This document shows positions 58,717 to 64,000 of a stretch of DNA of 64,000 nt, piece by piece. The translations under genes were made by a program, and so were the position numbers. Numbering within the stretch: position 1 is the first letter of the stretch; each line of letters begins with the position of its first letter. Origin of the DNA: Ornithinimicrobium sp. INDO-MA30-4 (GTDB lineage: Bacteria; Actinomycetota; Actinomycetes; Actinomycetales; Dermatophilaceae); contig NZ_CP091056.1 of the NCBI RefSeq assembly GCF_021535045.1, positions 1,178,001 to 1,242,000 on the forward strand. The letters run 5' to 3'. The notes below the pieces were generated by a model. It searched no databases and was not told where the DNA came from. It saw only the letters and a list, made by a program, of their open reading frames with translations.

Positions 58717-59696
58717 CCGAACAACAGCAATCCCCTGAGCCCTATGACGCTGATCGGGCCAGAACTGCGCTGAATCAAGTGCGTACCGAAGTCGCGAAAT
58801 CCGTCGTGGGGCAGGATGCAGCAGTCACGGGCTTGATTGTCGCGTTGCTGACGGGTGGGCATGTGCTTCTTGAAGGTGTGCCCGGAGTGGCCAAGACGCT
58901 CTTGGTGCGATCCCTCGCCGCCGCGCTCGATGTCAAAACGACGCGAGTGCAGTTCACGCCCGACCTGATGCCCGGCGACATCACCGGTTCACTGATCTAC
59001 AAATCAGACAGCAACGAATTCACCTTTCGCCCCGGCCCTATCTTCACTAACCTGATGCTGGCCGACGAGATCAACCGCACTCCCCCAAGACTCAAAGCGC
59101 CCTGCTTGAAGCGATGGAAGAGCGACACGTCACCGTGGACGGCAAGTCACGTGATCTGCCGTCTCCTTCATGGTTGCGGCCACCCAAACCCCGTCGAGTA
59201 TGAAGGCACCTACCCGCTACCGGAAGCTCAGCTAGACCGGTTTTTGCTAAAGGTCATCTTGCCGCTGCCCAGTCGTGACGATGAGGTGAAGGTGCTGCAG
59301 CGTCACGCCGCGGGCTTTAACCCCCGTGACTTGGCCGGCGCTGGCGTGCGAGCCGTAGCCTCACCCGCCGATATTGAGATCGGACGCCGCCAGATTCAAA
59401 AGGTTGAGGTCTCCACGGCGATCATGACGTATGTGGTCGACTTGGCTCAGGCCACGCGCAATTCACCGTCTTTGCAACTTGGGGTTAGCCCCCGTGGCAC
59501 CACTGCCCTGCTTGGTGCCGCAAAGGCCTGGGCTTGGCTCAATGGGCGCAACTTCGTCACCCCAGACGACATCAAGGCGCTAGCCCCAGCCTGCTGGGCC
59601 CACCGGCTTTCGCTGCGCCCAGAGGCCGAGTTGGAGGGCGTATCGGTCCATTCCGTTCTGGGCAGCGCGCTGAACTCCGTCGCAGTGCCGAGATAG
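58713..59696 (+). CDS. moxR: MoxR family AAA+ ATPase (three compensating indels)
   Basis: Chaperone-type ATPase working with DUF58 and membrane partners. Walker [19 protein letters not shown], Walker [13 protein letters not shown] and the [22 protein letters not shown] arginine/sensor region are normal. Residues about 125-157 ([14 protein letters not shown] onward) are out of frame. Added bases near 59084, 59166 and 59186 would give [19 protein letters not shown] and a normal ATQNPVE. Because three deletions sum to a codon, the ORF looks intact at 327 residues, one short of the true length. Confidence 0.88.
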   Translation: MTEQQQSPEPYDADRARTALNQVRTEVAKSVVGQDAAVTGLIVALLTGGHVLLEGVPGVAKTLLVRSLAAALDVKTTRVQFTPDLMPGDITGSLIYKSDSNEFTFRPGPIFTNLMLADEINRTPPRLKAPCLKRWKSDTSPWTASHVICRLLHGCGHPNPVEYEGTYPLPEAQLDRFLLKVILPLPSRDDEVKVLQRHAAGFNPRDLAGAGVRAVASPADIEIGRRQIQKVEVSTAIMTYVVDLAQATRNSPSLQLGVSPRGTTALLGAAKAWAWLNGRNFVTPDDIKALAPACWAHRLSLRPEAELEGVSVHSVLGSALNSVAVPR

Positions 59697-59703
59697 GCCA
59701 GCG

Positions 59704-61040
59704 ATGAGTTTGAGGTGGCCAGCCGCTGGGCTGCTCCTAGTTGGCATCGTTCCGATCGTCATTTTTAGCGAGATGATCGTGGTCTTGTGGTGGACGCTAT
59801 TTGTCGCCGTGGTGGTGGCCCTCGATGTGTTGTTGGCGCCTGCCCCGACATCTCTGCAGGTGCAACGAGTTGGACCCGCGACGGCGCCAAACGCGCTGAC
59901 TGCCAACGGCGTGCCCGTGACCCAGGTGCGCACTGGTCAAGAGACCTCAACCGTGCTGTTCGTGACGAACCCCAAGAACCGTAGGGTGCGGGGCGTGCTG
60001 CGTGACGCCTGGGTGCCCTCAACCGGGCTCGTCGACAACCGGCATACCCTGGACATCCCCGCTGGACAGCGACGAAAGTTCGATACCGTCGCCATTCCTA
60101 CGCGGCGCGGGGACCGTCTCACCGACCGAGTGACCCTTCGGACTCTAGGCCCACTGGGGCTGGGTGCCCGGCAAAGTGCCATCCTCGTGCCTGGAGTCAT
60201 CCGGGCTCTCCCTCCGTTCAATTCACGCAAGCATCTGCCGTCCCGGCTGGCGCACTTGCGACAAATCGATGGCCGCTCAGCGGTGCGGACGCGCGGTCAA
60301 GGCACCGAGTTTGACTCGCTGCGCGACTATGTCGACGGCGACGATGTGCGCAGCATCGATTGGCGCGCCACTGCTCGACGCCGCAATGTCGTCGTCCGAA
60401 CGTGGCAACCAGAGCGTGATCGCCACGTCATCATCGTGCTGGATACCTCTCGCACCAGCGCTGCTCGAGTCGGTGACGAGCCTCGTCTCGATGCCAGCAT
60501 GGATGCCGCCCTGCTCCTTGCTGCTCTCGCTAGCCGAGCCGGTGACCGCGTCACGGTGCTGGCTGGCGACCGAGCGATGCGCGGCAGCGTGAGCCCTGGG
60601 ACGGATCGGACCCAATTCCTCAACTCCGTCGTGACCATGATGGCTCCTGTCGAGTCCAGCCTGTTAGAAGCCAATTGGGAGCTGTTGTCCGCCAAGGTCC
60701 ATAAATCGGCGGGCCGTCGCTCGCTTGTTGTGCTGCTCACCGCACTTGAGCCCTCTGCCATCGAGGCCGGGCTTTTCCGGTTTTGCCTAGCCTCACGGCT
60801 CGGCACCGAGTGGTCATTGCTTCCTTGGCCGATCCCGCTGTTGAGGACGCGCTATCTGACCTTAGCGATGTTGACGCGACGTATCGAGCAGCCAGTGCCG
60901 CCCGCTCGCAAACGCTGGCTCAGCGAACCTCCGACGCCCTTACTCGATTGGGCTGCGACACGGTGAGCGGGGACCCTGAGACGCTGCCACCACGGTTGGC
61001 CGACCACCACCTATCGCTCAAGGCTCGCGGACTGCTCTAG
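59704..61040 (+). CDS. DUF58 domain protein (frameshifted)
   Basis: Membrane protein with a von Willebrand A-like region that partners MoxR. Two TM helices at the N-terminus (AGLLLVGIVPIVIFSEMIVV, then LWWTLFVAVVVALDVLL) and the DUF58 signature GTEFDSLRDYVDGDDVRSIDWRATARRRNVVVRTWQPERD are present. The metal-site-like VIIVLDTSRTSA follows. Near 60780 one C is missing, and the C-terminus continues LPSLTARHRVVIASLADPAVEDAL to the stop at 61040. About 445 residues. Confidence 0.86.
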
Positions 61041-61045
61041 ACGCA

Positions 61046-62038
61046 TTAGTCGACGACGGCCAACTCATCGCCCAGCGATGCCCGGTCTAGGTCTCCGGTG
61101 ACGCCGGCAAGGTGCGCCTTGCGGCCCAGCGTGAAGACATACGTCAAGAAAAGGCCCAACGCCAGGACGCCGATGGAAACCCGAGCCCAGGTGGGCAGCG
61201 GCGACGGAGTTACGAATGCCTCAATGACGCCGGCGATAAAGAAGACCGGGATCAGGCCCAAGACGATGCCCACGGCAGTGCGACCTTCGGCAGCAAACGA
61301 GGCCAGTCGGGTGCGCGGCCCAGGCTCTACCCACGACCAAAACAGCCGCAGCCCGACACCTCCAGCGACAAAGATGGCGGTGAGCTCCAGCAATCCGTGC
61401 GGCGCGATCAGTCCCCAAAGAGAGCACCTCGGTCGTTGGCATGCATCAACGAGCCAACGATGGCTACGTTGGCCACGTTTTGCCACAGCACCCAGATGAC
61501 GGGGAATCCGAAGACACCAAAAATGATGCATTGGGCCGCGACCCACGCGTTGTTGATAAACACCAAGGCCAAAACTCACAGGCGGATTCTCGGAGTAGTA
61601 ACTCTCAAAATCTGCGTTGACGAGTTGCTGCACTTGGGCGGTGCTGATCAAGGTGTTTTCAATCACCGGGTTGTAAACGAGCCAGGCGCCCAACGCAACG
61701 GCAATCGCGAAATTGACCAAGGCCACGGTGATCCACCAGCGGCGCATCCGATAGAGCGCCGCCGGAAAACTCGCGGCAAAGAACTCGCCAGCGGCGGCGA
61801 TGCCTTTGCCGCTCGGTGCGACCATCGACAGCCGCGCGTTCGAAATGAGGACCGAGAGCCGAGACACCATCGCGGCATCGGGGCTTGAGGACCGCACCTG
61901 CGACAGGTCCGTTGAAGTCTGCGCATACTCGGCGAGCAACTCATCCGTTTGTGGACCGGTCAATCTGCGCACGCGGGAAAGTTCACGCAAACGCGCCCAG
62001 CCAGCACGGCGTCGGGTGATGAGAGCATCCAGGTCCAC
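61046..62038 (-). CDS. Stage II sporulation protein M-like membrane protein (compensating indels)
   Basis: SpoIIM-family integral membrane protein common next to RDD and MoxR genes in actinobacteria that do not sporulate; function unclear. GTG 62038 gives VDLDALITRRRAGWARL, the family start. Motifs: LSVLISNARLSMV, GEFFAASFPAALYRMRRWW, GLIAPHGLLELTAIFVAGGVGLRL. Residues about 165-213 are out of frame; the shifted frame reads FINNAWVAAQCIIFGVFGFP, then VIWVLWQNVANVAIVGSLMH. Two T near 61560 and one G near 61414 appear to be missing. Convergent with DUF58. Confidence 0.83.
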   Translation of the reverse strand: MDLDALITRRRAGWARLRELSRVRRLTGPQTDELLAEYAQTSTDLSQVRSSSPDAAMVSRLSVLISNARLSMVAPSGKGIAAAGEFFAASFPAALYRMRRWWITVALVNFAIAVALGAWLVYNPVIENTLISTAQVQQLVNADFESYYSENPPVSFGLGVYQQRVGRGPMHHFWCLRIPRHLGAVAKRGQRSHRWLVDACQRPRCSLWGLIAPHGLLELTAIFVAGGVGLRLFWSWVEPGPRTRLASFAAEGRTAVGIVLGLIPVFFIAGVIEAFVTPSPLPTWARVSIGVLALGLFLTYVFTLGRKAHLAGVTGDLDRASLGDELAVVD

Positions 62039-62154
62039 GTCCTGAAGTGTAGCCAGTGAAGGCGGCGGGCGATAAGGCATCCACAGGCGAGTATCCAGCC
62101 CCTCACCGCGATGCCTCCAAGAGATAGTCTGAGCGCATGCCCAGGGAATCCATC

Positions 62155-63011
62155 ATGGCCGATCGCGGGTATGTCACGTCTGAGGCCGTTGAGTTGGACA
62201 TCCCCGCGGCGCCCCTCCCCGCTCGCATCGGGGGTGCATTGATTGATGCGTTCGTCATCTTTTGCGCGACTGTCGCCGGGCTATTTCTTTGGGCTCAAAT
62301 CGGTGGCGATTTCGACCCGGCCGCTCAAAGCGCCTTGAACCTCATCTTGTACATCACGACGGTCGTGGTTTTGCCTACTGTTCTCGAAACGCTCACCAAG
62401 GGCCGCTCCCTCGGCAAGTGGGCCACAGGGCTGCGGGTTGTTCGAGACGATGCTGGCCCCATCAGCATGCGCCACGCGTTGACTCGGGCGCTCGCTGCGC
62501 CCTTCGAGATGTACTTCACCCTGGGGGTTCCCGCCGTCATCGCCTCAGCGACCAACCGCAAAGGCAAGCGCTTTGGCGACCTGGCGGCTGGCACCTATGT
62601 CGTGCGCGTCCGGCAAAGGACAGCGATCCAACGCCCGTCCAAACGCCGCCACACCTTCAGGCGTGGGCCCAGAGCGCGGACGTTGCTGCCTTGCCGATCA
62701 GCCTGGCAGTCGCTGTTCGCACCTTGTTGGCAGGCTCGGCATCCATCAGCCCCGGCCAGCGCGATCAACTGGCCATGTCGCTAGCCCACGACGTGCTTGA
62801 GTTCGTCGCGCCACCACCACCGGCTGGGACTCCAGCACCTGAATTCCTCTGGGCAGTGCAGGCCGAGCGTCGACGCCGCGACGAGGTCCGGCTGCAACGC
62901 GACGATGCCCTGAGAGCACGGGTGCTCGGCGCCGACCCGCTGCAGCCGAAACCACCTCAGCTCTGGCGTCCCTCCGGCAACAGCCCTGGTGGACCATGCT
63001 GCCGCAATTAG
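62155..63011 (+). CDS. RDD family membrane protein (frameshifted)
   Basis: RDD domain (residues 15-150): IPAAPLPARIGGALIDAFVIF, TVVVLPTVLETLTKGRSLGKWATGLRVVRDDAGPISMRHALTRAL and KGKRFGDLAAGTYVVRVR. Near 62608 one C is missing; the C-terminal part then reads PAKDSDPTPVQTPPHLQAWA and ISPGQRDQLAMSLAHDVLEF, a helical cytoplasmic tail. ATG 62155 with AGGGAA eight bases upstream is preferred over the ATG at 62137. Divergent from SpoIIM. Confidence 0.8.
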
Positions 63012-64000
63012 CCGTTGCGGGCTGCGGCGTAGCCAGGCACGATCTGCTCGTCCAAGATGGCCTTGCGCTGCGCATACGGCAGGAACGCTGAGCGCATCGC
63101 GTTGACGGTGACACGCTCGAAGTCATCCAGACCCCAGCCTGCTTCGTCGGCCAGCAGTTGCATCTCGCGGCTCATCGTCGTGCCACTCACCAGTCGGTTA
63201 TCCGGGTTCAGGGTGACGCGGAAGCCCAGCCGGTGGAACAGCGTGATCGGGTGGGATGCGATGGTCGTTGCGCCACCAGCGGCAGTCTGCAGGTTGCTGC
63301 TCGGGCACATTTCTAGAGCGATACGACGATCACGGATGTACGAGGCGAGCGAGCCCGCCCCAACCGCGTCACACTCTGCTTGGCTCCACTGCGCGACTGG
63401 CTTGGCGCTCACATCAATGGCATTTCCGTCGACGCTCAGGTCGTCAATTAGTCGGACTCCGTGACCAATCCGCTCGGCACCGCAGAGTTGCACGGCTTCC
63501 CAGATGCTCGGCAGGCCAAAGGCTTCACCAGCATGGATGGTGAAGTGCATGTTGTTTTTGCGCAGGTGCTCAAAGGCCGGCAGGTGCAGCGTCGGGGCAA
63601 AGCCATCTTCGGCGCCCGCAATGTCATAGCCAGCTATCGCTTCGTCGCGGTGCTTGACCGTCAACTCAGCGATTTCGAGCGAGCGCTCGGCGTGCCGCAT
63701 ACCAGTGAGCAGTGAACGGACCACGATGGGGTGACCGCTCTCCTTGGCTTGCGCCATGCCCTGCGCGAATCCGTCGTTGACGGCTTCGACGACCTCGTCA
63801 AGGTCAAGCCAGCCGACAGGTGCTGCTCGGGGGCATAACGCGACTCGGCATACACAACGCCATCTGCGACCTGATCGAGGACAAACTCGCGAGCGACCCG
63901 AGACAGGCCCTCTTTGGTCTGCATCACGGCGATCGTGTGCTCAAAGGTTTCGAGATAGCGCACAAGGGAGCCTGAGCCTGCGCTCTCGAGGAACCACTCG
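63008..64000 (-). CDS. add: Adenosine deaminase (5' end outside window, frameshifted)
   Basis: Hydrolytic deaminase of purine salvage. Visible from [21 protein letters not shown] through [16 protein letters not shown]. Then, after a break near 63808 (one missing C before TT on the coding strand), [17 protein letters not shown] and the rest: [18 protein letters not shown] helix, [53 protein letters not shown] (metal His and catalytic Glu), [10 protein letters not shown] and [14 protein letters not shown] (final Asp site). The N-terminal first metal motif lies beyond the right edge. Confidence 0.9.

Overview
The window is a stretch of chromosome from a high-GC actinobacterium. The evidence is the MtrAB-LpqB signalling cassette, a WhiB2-type Fe-S regulator, mycothione reductase, coenzyme F420 biosynthesis genes (fbiA, fbiB), an acyl-CoA carboxylase epsilon subunit and frequent GTG starts. 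Gene order from lpqB to add broadly follows what is known of Mycobacterium tuberculosis (roughly Rv3244c to Rv3313c). A micrococcalean relative is my best guess, but this is not proven.

Layout. 1-10 kb (mostly minus): lpqB-mtrB-mtrA, ahcY, mtr, an SIS-domain protein, a Trm112-like protein, manB and a DUF3499 gene. 10-15 kb: secreted DUF5719 protein, a very large membrane glycosyltransferase and whiB2. 15.4-21.6 kb: fbiA-fbiB, an AlkA-type glycosylase, a TIGR03089 protein, a 3-oxoacid CoA-transferase pair and a second glycosyltransferase. 21.7-29 kb: an LCP cell-wall ligase, a divergent copper locus (DUF6153, DUF305, F510_1955 family protein against a CopB-type ATPase), and a TetR/EamA pair with its own operator. 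28.7-36 kb: fadE, a CoA-binding protein, purE fused to a GNAT domain, purK, gtrA, a two-component system and an enoyl-CoA hydratase. 36-50 kb: birA, accD5-accE, MOSC, DUF885, an antiporter with a C-terminal UBP zinc finger, maf, a second accD with an acyl-CoA dehydrogenase, a 2-kb low-GC island with mobile-element debris, then merR and accA. 50-64 kb: lpdA, pnp, a phosphohexomutase, a kinase, a MoxR/DUF58/DUF4350/DUF4129 cluster, SpoIIM, RDD and add.

The dominant oddity is technical. About sixty single- or double-base indels break some two thirds of the genes, including normally essential ones (ahcY, mtrB, accA). Most lie in C or G runs, and the protein reads on cleanly in another frame. I treat these as sequence errors and annotate the full gene spans. 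Coordinates and frames inside the affected genes are therefore approximate.

The best candidates for undescribed biology are: (i) a translationally coupled secreted-protein/small-membrane-protein pair in the island at 46.6-47.5 kb; (ii) a matching operator-like motif on both sides of that island, next to the acyl-CoA dehydrogenase and the MerR regulator; (iii) the PurE-GNAT and antiporter-zinc-finger fusions; (iv) the compact divergent copper locus.
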